Origin: Aurantiacibacter xanthus
GTDB taxonomy: Bacteria > Pseudomonadota > Alphaproteobacteria > Sphingomonadales > Sphingomonadaceae
Assembly: GCF_003584015.1 (NCBI RefSeq)
Contig: NZ_QXFM01000004.1
Location: 1-38,294, forward strand
Direction: 5' to 3'
Length of the DNA stretch: 38,294 nucleotides
Of this stretch, positions 8,657 through 16,183 are shown piece by piece. How positions within the stretch are numbered: the first letter of the stretch is position 1; every line of letters begins with the position of its first letter. A program made the translations under genes and the position numbers. The notes beneath the pieces are model-generated. The model made no database searches. It was not told the origin of the DNA and saw only the letters and a list, made by a program, of their open reading frames with translations.

Positions 8657-8791
8657 GAGGAGAAGACTCCGGGAGGGTGATATAGGTTGAGCCGCCAGAT
8701 AGCCGCGTTCGCGCCAGGGATAAAGCGCAGAACGCACATGCAGCATCCAACCCGCTGGCCACGCCCGTTTGCAAGTGCAATAGGCCTGCGC

Positions 8792-9769
8792 ATGACCAAG
8801 ACAGAACCCCGCATCCCCACCCGCCAAGGCGTGCTCGAAGCGGCCCGCAAAGTCGCTGCCATCCTGCCGCCCACCCCGCTTCTCCCGCTTACGATCGACG
8901 GCCAGCAGGTCTGGATCAAGGCCGAGTGCCTGCAACCGGTCGGGGCGTTCAAGATTCGCGGCGCATGGCACCGGCTCTCGGCCTTGAGCGAGGAGGAACG
9001 TGTGGCGGGCGTCGTGGCCGTGTCGAGCGGCAACCATGCACAGGGCGTGGCCTGGGCCGCGCACAGGCTGGGCATGGCGGCGACCATCGTGATGCCCGCC
9101 GACGCGCCGCCGATCAAACTGGAGCGCACCCGCGAACTGGGCGCCGAGGTGGTGACCTATGATCGCTACAATGAAAGCCGCGAAGAGATCGCCGAAGCCA
9201 TCGCCGCCGAGAAAGGTGCGACCTACTGCCACGCCTTCGCCGATCCGTGGGTGATCGAGGGTCAGGGCAGTGCCGCAATCGAGATCGCCGAGCAGCTCGC
9301 CGCCGTCGGCGCACCGCCCGTCAGCCGCATCGTGGTGTGCTGCGGTGGCGGCGGGCTGACCGCCGGGCTGGCCCTCGCCTGCCCCGAGGCCGAGGTGGTT
9401 CCGGTCGAGCCCGAAGGGTGGGACGATGTCGGACGCTCACTCGCCGCGGGGGAAATCTGCCGCGTGGCCGACAATGCGCCGCCCACCGCCTGCGATGCAT
9501 TGCAAACGCTCGCCACCAGCCCGCTGAACTTCGCCGTGCTGCGCGAGCGCTGCCCGTTTGGCCTGAGCGTGAGCGAAGCCGAGGTGCAGGACGCCCAGCG
9601 CCTCGCCTTCGCGCGCCTGCGGCTGGTGCTGGAGCCCGGCGGCACAGTGGCGCTGGCGGCGGCGCTGGCCGGCAAGGCGAAGTGCGATGGCACCACCGTC
9701 ATCATGGCCACCGGCGGCAATGTCGATCCGCACCAGTTCGCGCGTGTGCTGGAGGCCAGTCCGCGTTAG
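8792..9769 (+). CDS. Threonine/serine dehydratase family PLP enzyme
   Basis: A 325-residue fold-type II PLP enzyme that deaminates threonine or serine to a keto acid. The PLP lysine is Lys54 in GAFKIRGAW. The Asn loop SSGNHAQG, the AxxxxxxMPxxAPxxK strand (MPADAPPIK) and the phosphate-binding tetraglycine CCGGGGL are intact, and TGGNVD closes the site. There is no C-terminal ACT domain, so it resembles the short catabolic or serine-racemase-like members rather than feedback-controlled IlvA. The exact substrate cannot be deduced. The start is ATG 8792; an upstream in-frame extension is possible but its residues do not look like the family. A MAPEG gene follows. Confidence 0.88.
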   Translation: MTKTEPRIPTRQGVLEAARKVAAILPPTPLLPLTIDGQQVWIKAECLQPVGAFKIRGAWHRLSALSEEERVAGVVAVSSGNHAQGVAWAAHRLGMAATIVMPADAPPIKLERTRELGAEVVTYDRYNESREEIAEAIAAEKGATYCHAFADPWVIEGQGSAAIEIAEQLAAVGAPPVSRIVVCCGGGGLTAGLALACPEAEVVPVEPEGWDDVGRSLAAGEICRVADNAPPTACDALQTLATSPLNFAVLRERCPFGLSVSEAEVQDAQRLAFARLRLVLEPGGTVALAAALAGKAKCDGTTVIMATGGNVDPHQFARVLEASPR

Positions 9770-9795
9770 GCTGCGCCCGACAAGGGAGACAGCCA

Positions 9796-10218
9796 ATGCA
9801 AACCGAAATTCTTGCTCCGGCAGCGGTGCTGATCATCTGGTCGCTGGTGATGCTGCTATGGATGGCCGCGGTGCGCCTGCCTGCCCTCGCCCACGCGCGA
9901 ATACCGCGTGACAAGCGCCGGGGCGGCCGGGGGCAGGATCTGGAAGGCGTGATTGCGCCGGAGATCAACTGGAAGGCGCACAACTACGCCCACCTGATGG
10001 AGCAGCCGACGCTGTTCTACGCCTGTGTGCTGATCCTCGCCATGGTCGGCTATGGCCCGGGGGTGCTGGCAGCGGCGTGGGTCTATGTGGGCCTGCGGAT
10101 CGTCCATTCGCTGTGGCAGGCGCTGGTCAACACCATCCCGGTGCGGTTCGCGCTGTTCCTGCTCAGTTCGCTGGTGCTGACCTACATGGCGATCGAGGCG
10201 CTGCTGGCCACGATCTGA
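9796..10218 (+). CDS. MAPEG family membrane protein
   Basis: A 140-residue integral membrane protein with four predicted hydrophobic helices: LAPAAVLIIWSLVMLLWMAA, FYACVLILAMVGY, VLAAAWVYVGLRIVHSL and FALFLLSSLVLTYMAI. The segment WKAHNYAHLMEQPTLFYA followed by AWVYVGLRIVHS is the MAPEG signature (membrane-associated eicosanoid/glutathione metabolism superfamily). Bacterial members are often glutathione-dependent transferases or peroxidases, but the substrate is unknown here. GGGAG lies nine bases before the ATG. It follows the dehydratase by 26 bases and ends 10 bases from the convergent otsA. Confidence 0.9.
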   Translation: MQTEILAPAAVLIIWSLVMLLWMAAVRLPALAHARIPRDKRRGGRGQDLEGVIAPEINWKAHNYAHLMEQPTLFYACVLILAMVGYGPGVLAAAWVYVGLRIVHSLWQALVNTIPVRFALFLLSSLVLTYMAIEALLATI

Positions 10219-10228
10219 CGCAGGCGGG

Positions 10229-11632
10229 CTAGTCCAGCTCGATAGCCGCGAGATCGCCGACGAAGTTCTCCGTCCACCAGTGGACGTTATCGTCGCGCAC
10301 GGTGCCGATCATCCGCTCCCACCGCGCCTTGCGCTCTTCCAGCGGCATATCGAGCGCGAGGCGGATATTGTGCGCGATATCGTCGGAGCTGTGCGGGTTG
10401 ATCATCAGCGCGCCCTCGCCGTCGCAATCGAGCTGCGGCGCGGCACCGGCAAACTTCGAGAGGATCAGCACGCCCGGATCGGTTGCGTCCTGCGCCGCGA
10501 CATATTCCTTGGCGACGAGGTTCATCCCGTCGCGCAAGGGGGTGACGAGACCGATCTTCGCGCCGCGATAGAAGCCGAACAGCTCCTCCTGGCTGTGCCC
10601 CCGGTTCACGTAGCGGATCGGCACGATGTCGACCTCCGAGCGCGCACCGTTGATCTGCCCGGTCTTCTGTTCAAGCACGGCGCGGATGTGCTGGTAGCTT
10701 TGCACGTCTTCGCGGCTCGGCGGGGCGATCTGGATGAACACGAGGTCGCGCACCCGCTCGGGGTAATTGTCGAAGAAGCGGCCGATCCCGTCGAGCCGCT
10801 CGGGCAGGCCCTTGGAATAGTCGAGCCGGTCGACCCCGATCATGGCCGTGCGGTGGCGGGTGGATGACTGCAAGCGCTGTTGCGCCTGCCTTGCTTCGCC
10901 CGTCTCGCCCTTGCTCATGAAGTGATCGTAGTCGATCCCGATGGGATAGGCCTTGGCGATGGTCTTGCGCCCGTCGAGCACTACGGTGCCCGTCCGCTCA
11001 TCGACCTCGGCGCCCAGCTCCTTGCGGCAATAGTGCAGGAAGCTGTCGAGCCACGTACCGTTTTGCAGCCCGATCAGGTCATAGCGCAGCAAGGCCCGCA
11101 CCAGACGTTCGTGGAACGGCAGCGACACCAGCAGGTTGGTCGGCGGCCAAGGGATGTGGAGGAAAAAACCGATGCGGTTCTTCACGCCCTTTTCGCGCAA
11201 CTGTTCGCCCAACGGCATCAGGTGATAGTCGTGGACCCAAATGTCGTCGTCGGGCGCGATCAGCGGCACCACCGCCTCGGCAAAGCGCTCGTTCACCCGT
11301 TCGTAGCCGACGCCGAATTCGTTTTCGTAGCGGGTCAGATCAAGCCGGAAGTGGAACAGCGGCCACAGCGTCGAGTTGGCATAGCCGTTATAATATTCGT
11401 CGACGTCCTGATACTCGAGGTCGATGGTGGCGGTGGTGACGCCGTCGCCAGACCGGGCATAGTTGATCGAGCCGGTGAACTGATCCACCCCCTGCCCCGA
11501 CCAGCCGAACCAGATCCCGCCATTCTTGCGCAGGGCCGCGTTAAGCGCCCCGGCAAGCCCGCCCTGCGCCCCCGCAGCGCCGCGCGCCTTGGGGACCGCA
11601 ACGCGGTTCGAAATCACTACCAGTCTGCTCAT
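10229..11632 (-). CDS. otsA: Alpha,alpha-trehalose-phosphate synthase (UDP-forming)
   Basis: A 467-residue GT20 glycosyltransferase joining UDP-glucose and glucose 6-phosphate to trehalose 6-phosphate in the cytoplasm. Clear motifs are the N-terminal LVVISNRVAVP, GGIWFGWSGQ, the catalytic-site WVHDYHLMPLGEQLR, HIPWPP, RLDYSKGLPER and the nucleotide-sugar motif DGMNLVAKEYVAAQ. Length is normal for bacterial OtsA. It is the last gene of a leftward otsB-GH15-otsA operon, 24 bases after the GH15 gene. The operon is expected to serve osmotic or desiccation protection. Confidence 0.97.
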   Translation of the reverse strand: MSRLVVISNRVAVPKARGAAGAQGGLAGALNAALRKNGGIWFGWSGQGVDQFTGSINYARSGDGVTTATIDLEYQDVDEYYNGYANSTLWPLFHFRLDLTRYENEFGVGYERVNERFAEAVVPLIAPDDDIWVHDYHLMPLGEQLREKGVKNRIGFFLHIPWPPTNLLVSLPFHERLVRALLRYDLIGLQNGTWLDSFLHYCRKELGAEVDERTGTVVLDGRKTIAKAYPIGIDYDHFMSKGETGEARQAQQRLQSSTRHRTAMIGVDRLDYSKGLPERLDGIGRFFDNYPERVRDLVFIQIAPPSREDVQSYQHIRAVLEQKTGQINGARSEVDIVPIRYVNRGHSQEELFGFYRGAKIGLVTPLRDGMNLVAKEYVAAQDATDPGVLILSKFAGAAPQLDCDGEGALMINPHSSDDIAHNIRLALDMPLEERKARWERMIGTVRDDNVHWWTENFVGDLAAIELD

Positions 11633-11656
11633 TATTGCCCCCGTTCGGCCCTCAGC

Positions 11657-13447
11657 TCATCGCAGCGAATTCCACGGACGCGATAGCAAAGCCGCACAAT
11701 TGATTACTCCAACCAGCGAATAGGTCTGCGGGAAGTTCCCCCACAGCTCACCGGTTTCGAAATCCATGTCCTCCGACAGCAGCCCCGACCCGGTGCGATG
11801 GTCGAGCATGGTGTTGAACAATTCGCGCGCCTCGCCCTTGCGGTCGGTCATCGCCAGCGCTTCGATCAGCCAGAAGGTGCAGATGTTGAACGCGGTCTCC
11901 GGCGCGCCGAAGTCATCCTCGGCGGCATAGCGCAGCATGTGCTCGCCCCGGCGCAGCTCCTTCTCCACCTGTTCGAAGGTCGCCACGAAGCGCGGATCGT
12001 CGGGCGCGCAGTAGCGCAATTCGAGCAGTTGCAGCAGGCTTGCATCGAGGTAGTCGCTCTCAAAGCTGGCGCCATAGTGCCCCGCCTCTTCCTTCCAGGC
12101 CCTGGCCTCGATAGTGGCGCGAATGGCGTCGGCGCGGGTGCGCCAGTGCTCGGCACGGTCGGCCTTGCCGAGATGCTCGGCGCTGTTGGCGAGGCGGTCG
12201 CAGGCGGCCCAGCTCATCACTGCGGAGTAGGTGTGAACCTGCTGCCGGGTGCGGAATTCCCACAGGCCCGCATCGGGCTTGTCGTGCATCTCCCAGGCCT
12301 TCTCGCCCACCTCCTCCAGCGCCTCGAAGTCGTGATCGTCGGCGATCCTCAGCAGCCGCTTGTCGATAAAGCCCTGCACTGTGGGAAGCACGATCTGGCC
12401 ATAGCAGTCATACTGCACCTGTTTGTAGGCCGCATTGCCCACGCGCACCGGGCCCATCCCGCGATAGCCCGCCAGCCATCCGGCGGTGGTCTCGTTCAGC
12501 TCGCCCTCGCCCATCACCGAATAGAGCGGCTGGATATGCCCGCCCTTGGCTGCATCGACAATGTTGCGCAGATAGCCGAGATACTTCTCCAGCACGTCAA
12601 GCGCGCCAAGCCGGTTGAGCGCCTGCACCGTATAATAGGAATCGCGGATCCAGCAGTAGCGATAGTCCCAGTTGCGCTCCGAGCCGGGCGCTTCGGGGAT
12701 CGAGGTCGTGAGCGCGGCAACAATCGCGCCGGTCTCCTCGTGCTGGCACAGCTTCAGCGTGATCGCACAGCGGATCACCTCTTCCTGCCACTCGTAGGGG
12801 GTGGCGAGGCCCCGCGCCCACAGCTGCCAGTACTTGCGCGTCTGCTGCTCCATCGAGCGGACCTGTTCGCGCAGGTTTCCGTTGAACGGCTCGTCCGGGC
12901 CGAGGAAGAAGTGGGTGTCCTCCTCAAGGCGGAACCAGCGCTGTTCGAGCACATAGCCCACCGGCGCATCGGTTGAGAGCCGCAGGGCCTGCCCGCTGGT
13001 GAGATAGCGGATATGGTTGGTGCCGTTGGTGGTTTCGGCGAGCGTGGCGCCGTGATCCTTCATCGGCCGCAGCACCACCTTTATGCGCGGCGTTCCCGCC
13101 ACCGGGCGCACGATGCGGGCATAGGCGACCGGGCGATACATCCGGCCCGAGCGTTCGAACCGGGGGCAGAAATCGAGCACCTCGACCGCGCTGCCATCTT
13201 CGGACTCAAGCCGGGTGACGAGGATCGGCGTGTTGCGAATGTAGCTTTGCGAAGCCGAAACCTGCCCGGCGATCTCGAACCGCCATACGCCCACGTCCTG
13301 CGCATCGCCGTTGACCAGCGCGCAGAAGGTCGGATCGCCATCGACGCGCGGCACGCAGCCCCACACGATGCCGCCGCGCCGGTCGATCAGACCGGAGACC
13401 TGACAATTGCCGATCGGCCACAGTTCGAGCGAAGGGGTATGTGTCAT
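11657..13447 (-). CDS. Glycoside hydrolase family 15 protein (trehalase/glucoamylase-like)
   Basis: A 596-residue enzyme with the two-part layout of bacterial GH15: an N-terminal beta-sandwich (opening with LWPIGNCQVSGLIDRRGGIVWGCVPR) and an (alpha/alpha)6 catalytic barrel with NWDYRYCWIRDSYYTVQAL, GYRGMGPVRVGNAAYKQVQ and the terminal GELWGNFPQTYSLVG that normally carries the catalytic base region. There is no signal peptide, so it is cytoplasmic. Its place between otsB and otsA points to trehalose turnover, and some actinobacterial GH15 proteins are trehalases, but maltose or dextrin hydrolysis is possible. The ATG overlaps the otsB stop as ATGA. Confidence 0.92.
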   Translation of the reverse strand: MTHTPSLELWPIGNCQVSGLIDRRGGIVWGCVPRVDGDPTFCALVNGDAQDVGVWRFEIAGQVSASQSYIRNTPILVTRLESEDGSAVEVLDFCPRFERSGRMYRPVAYARIVRPVAGTPRIKVVLRPMKDHGATLAETTNGTNHIRYLTSGQALRLSTDAPVGYVLEQRWFRLEEDTHFFLGPDEPFNGNLREQVRSMEQQTRKYWQLWARGLATPYEWQEEVIRCAITLKLCQHEETGAIVAALTTSIPEAPGSERNWDYRYCWIRDSYYTVQALNRLGALDVLEKYLGYLRNIVDAAKGGHIQPLYSVMGEGELNETTAGWLAGYRGMGPVRVGNAAYKQVQYDCYGQIVLPTVQGFIDKRLLRIADDHDFEALEEVGEKAWEMHDKPDAGLWEFRTRQQVHTYSAVMSWAACDRLANSAEHLGKADRAEHWRTRADAIRATIEARAWKEEAGHYGASFESDYLDASLLQLLELRYCAPDDPRFVATFEQVEKELRRGEHMLRYAAEDDFGAPETAFNICTFWLIEALAMTDRKGEARELFNTMLDHRTGSGLLSEDMDFETGELWGNFPQTYSLVGVINCAALLSRPWNSLR

Positions 13448-14208
13448 TCAATCTCCAGCCATCGGTAAACATCGGCGGGCCGGTCCAGCCCGTAGCGCGC
13501 TTGCGTTCCCTTGCGGTCTCCTACCAGCACGCCAAAGCCGCCCAGGTTCCCGGCGGCGCGAAAACCGTCTTCGTCGGTGACGTCATCGCCCACGAACACC
13601 GGCGTGGCCCCGGCGAAGGGCCGCTCGGCCATCAGCGCTGCGACCGCCCAACCCTTGTCCGCCCCGCTGGCGACGAATTCGATCACGCACTTGCCGCGCT
13701 TGACGCCAAGCCCATGGCGGGCGGCGAAGGTTTCGGCGAAGGCCAGCCCCTTGGCCTCCAATGCGGGATCGTGGCGATAGTGCAAGGCGCCGCCATGCGG
13801 CTTGTCTTCGCGGACAAACCCCTCGGCCTCGGCAAAGGCGGCAAGTTCCGCCAGCGCTGCTGCGGAAAGGCCGGTCGGGGCCGCGCCCAGCACCGTGCCG
13901 TCGGCCAGACGGCAATCGGCCCCGTGAGAGCCGGCGCGCGCCAGCGCCAGCGGGCCGAGGTGCTTCTCCAGATCGACAATTGCGCGCCCGCTGACCAGCG
14001 CCAGACGGCCAGCAAGCCGCTCCGACAGCGCATTCAGCGCCGCAACCAGCCACGGCGGGACGACGATCTGATCGGGACCGGGCGCGAGATCGACCAGCGT
14101 GCCATCGAAATCGAGGAACAGCGCGAGCAGCCCGCTATCGCTCAGATCGCGCAGACTTGGCGGCGCAGGCAGTGCTGCCTGCCGGGGGTCGCCATCGACC
14201 CCGCGCAT
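13444..14208 (-). CDS. otsB: Trehalose-6-phosphate phosphatase
   Basis: A 254-residue HAD-superfamily phosphatase converting trehalose 6-phosphate to trehalose. HAD motif I is LFLDFDGTLVDLAPGPDQI with the nucleophilic Asp. Motif II is the VSGR segment, the cap domain carries GSHGADCR, and the metal-binding motif IV is FVGDDVTDEDGF. First gene of the trehalose operon, translationally coupled to the GH15 gene by an ATGA overlap. The first 25 residues before LLALFLDFD are not conserved, so the precise start is less certain than the frame. Confidence 0.96.
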   Translation of the reverse strand: MRGVDGDPRQAALPAPPSLRDLSDSGLLALFLDFDGTLVDLAPGPDQIVVPPWLVAALNALSERLAGRLALVSGRAIVDLEKHLGPLALARAGSHGADCRLADGTVLGAAPTGLSAAALAELAAFAEAEGFVREDKPHGGALHYRHDPALEAKGLAFAETFAARHGLGVKRGKCVIEFVASGADKGWAVAALMAERPFAGATPVFVGDDVTDEDGFRAAGNLGGFGVLVGDRKGTQARYGLDRPADVYRWLEIE

Positions 14209-14222
14209 CTCGGGATCGCCCG

Positions 14223-14717
14223 CTATGCCTCTTTCTCCGGGGCCTCGACGCGGGCGAACTTGCCGTCATGGAACAGCAGCGGCGCGGCATCGCCCCGCGC
14301 GAAATGCTCCACCCGGCCAAGGAAGATCACGTGATCCCCGCCCTCGAAGCGGTTTTCCAGCGAGCACTCGAAATGGGCCGCGCATTCCTCGAACAAGGGC
14401 ACGCCGTGCAGCCCCGCATGAACATCGAGCCCCGCGAACTTGTCGACCGAGGAGGCGGCGAACCGCATGGCCAGCTCTTCCTGATGCGCGCCGAGGATAT
14501 GGACCGCGAAAGCGTCGCAGGCCTCGAAGGCCGCGATCGAGCGCGATGTCTTCGCCAGCGACCACAGCACCAGTGGCGGATCGAGCGAGACCGAGTTGTA
14601 GCTGTTGGCCGTCACGCCATAGCGCTCACCCGCGGCATCCACCGTGGTGACGATGGTTACACCAGTCGCAAAGCGCCCCAGCGCGCTGCGAAATTCGAGG
14701 GCATCGAAGTCGCTCAT
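14223..14717 (-). CDS. Flavin reductase family protein
   Basis: A 164-residue FMN-binding split-barrel protein that uses NAD(P)H to reduce free flavin, usually for a partner monooxygenase. The family pattern is visible: FRSALGRFATGVTIVTT at the N-terminus, GVTANSYNSVSLDPPLVLWSL (flavin contact), FAVHILGAHQ, and the terminal GDHVIFLGRVEHFARGDAAPLLFHDGKF. No monooxygenase is adjacent, so its partner is unknown. It ends 14 bases before otsB in the same direction and may be read into the trehalose operon by chance of position. Confidence 0.9.
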   Translation of the reverse strand: MSDFDALEFRSALGRFATGVTIVTTVDAAGERYGVTANSYNSVSLDPPLVLWSLAKTSRSIAAFEACDAFAVHILGAHQEELAMRFAASSVDKFAGLDVHAGLHGVPLFEECAAHFECSLENRFEGGDHVIFLGRVEHFARGDAAPLLFHDGKFARVEAPEKEA

Positions 14718-14799
14718 GGTCAGGCTGGCTGCATCCCCGTTTCAAACTGCGTGTTGCAATGCGGTATCCCCGGAACGGCGCGGGTTCAAGGTCAGCCTT

Positions 14800-14964
14800 G
14801 TGCAAACGGCGCTTTTGCCCCCGATTGCAGAGCCTGAGCCGCCCGATGAGCCAATTAACCCGGCCTGCGCCTTGCCAGAAATCGATCCTGCCCTATATGG
14901 TCTGCCGTCAGAACGGCGGGCACAACGATATGAAATCGCACAGCTTGTCCGCGCAAATAAATAA
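14800..14964 (+). CDS. Possible small protein upstream of proB (hypothetical)
   Basis: A 54-codon reading frame (GTG start, AAGGT about 10 bases before it) in the 290-base gap between the divergent flavin reductase and proB. The protein has a proline/acidic N-terminal half (AEPEPPDEPINPACALPEID) and an amphipathic helix-like C-terminal half (YGLPSERRAQRYEIAQLVRA), which looks more protein-like than random GC-rich sequence. I recognise no family. The frame stays open upstream to 14644, where it overlaps the flavin reductase on the other strand. No other gene-like signal fills this gap; its last 45 bases are AT-rich and probably contain the proB promoter. Confidence 0.35.
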   Translation: MQTALLPPIAEPEPPDEPINPACALPEIDPALYGLPSERRAQRYEIAQLVRANK

Positions 14965-15007
14965 TTAATTTTATCGCCCTTGTCCCGAAGTAATACTTGG
15001 TTGTTCT

Positions 15008-16183
15008 ATGGCTCACAAAAGGATTGTCGTAAAAATCGGATCCAGCCTTCTTACGGATCAGACCCGCTTGACCCCGAGATGGGGTTTCATGCAGCGAATA
15101 ATGGAAGATTTCGCTCTTCTCCGCGATCAGGGATACGATATTCTTTTGTGCTCTTCGGGTTCAGTTGCGCTGGGCATGAAGATGATGGGGGTGACGCCCG
15201 AAAATGCCGGGCTGCGTGACAAGCAGGCCTCCGCCGCTTGCGGGATGCCGCTGCTGCTGAATGCCTACAAGCAGATCGGCCATGAATACGATCTCAATAT
15301 CGCGCAAATTCTGGTGACGCTGGGCGATTTCGAAATCCACTCGCGCTTCCTCAACACCAAGAACACGCTGGTGCGCCTGCTTGAGGCAGGCGTCGTTCCG
15401 ATCATCAACGAGAACGACACCATCACCACCGAGGAAATCCGCGTCGGCGACAACGACCGGCTGGCCGCCAAGGTCGCGCAGATGGTGCTGGCCGAACACC
15501 TGATTATCCTCACCAGCGTCGATGGCCTCTACGATCAGGACCCGTCGAACCCCGATGCAAAGCTGGTGGAAGAGGTGCAGGACGTTAGCCAGTATCTGTC
15601 GGTGACCGAGGGCGTCTCCACGCTCGGCAGCGGCGGCATGCTGACCAAGTTGCAGGCCGCCAACATGGCGCAGAATTCGGGCTGTCACACGATCATCGCC
15701 AATGGCGAGGCCGATAGCCCGATCTCTTCGGCCTTGTTTGGCGACCGCCCGCGCACGATTTGCCCGGCCCATTCGGAGCCGCTGGCCACCTGGCACGCCT
15801 GGCTGTCGGAGCGGCTGCACATTGCCGGCTCCATCGTGATCAACAGCGATGCGGCCGATGCGGTCGATGCGGGGGAGCGCGGCGTTCACCGCGAAGACGT
15901 GATCCGCATCGAAGGCTCGTATCACAAGGGCGACGTGATCCACATCTACGACGAAGCGGGCAAGGAGCGCGCCCGCGGGATGAGCGACTTCACCTCCGAG
16001 GAGACCGAAATCCTCGTGCGCAACCTCGACATTCCGGTCAAGCAGCTGCTCGGCTACCATTCGCGCGCGGTGCTGGTCGAGCACACCAACCTGACCACGC
16101 TCGACGAACGCCACCTGCCGTGGGAACGGCCCGAACCGGCCAAGCAGGCCAGGTTCGAACCGTTTCCCAACGAAAGCCGCTAG
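15008..16183 (+). CDS. proB: Glutamate 5-kinase ProB
   Basis: A 391-residue kinase phosphorylating glutamate to gamma-glutamyl phosphate, the first step of proline synthesis. The amino-acid-kinase domain (about 1-260) shows VVKIGSSLL, SSGSVALG, NENDTITTEEIRVGDNDRLAAKVA and GSGGMLTKLQAA. The C-terminal region (about 280-370) is a PUA-like domain, as in long bacterial ProB. It is feedback-inhibited by proline in other bacteria. It lies tail-to-tail with putA, and the two TAG stops share one CTAG at 16180-16183. An AT-rich stretch just upstream is a likely promoter. Confidence 0.96.
   Translation: MAHKRIVVKIGSSLLTDQTRLTPRWGFMQRIMEDFALLRDQGYDILLCSSGSVALGMKMMGVTPENAGLRDKQASAACGMPLLLNAYKQIGHEYDLNIAQILVTLGDFEIHSRFLNTKNTLVRLLEAGVVPIINENDTITTEEIRVGDNDRLAAKVAQMVLAEHLIILTSVDGLYDQDPSNPDAKLVEEVQDVSQYLSVTEGVSTLGSGGMLTKLQAANMAQNSGCHTIIANGEADSPISSALFGDRPRTICPAHSEPLATWHAWLSERLHIAGSIVINSDAADAVDAGERGVHREDVIRIEGSYHKGDVIHIYDEAGKERARGMSDFTSEETEILVRNLDIPVKQLLGYHSRAVLVEHTNLTTLDERHLPWERPEPAKQARFEPFPNESR

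Noticed and set aside
8657-9232. N-terminal extension of the deoxyhypusine-synthase frame
   Set aside because: The extra residues overlap the dehydratase gene on the other strand and lack family similarity; ATG 8656 has a suitable ribosome-binding site.
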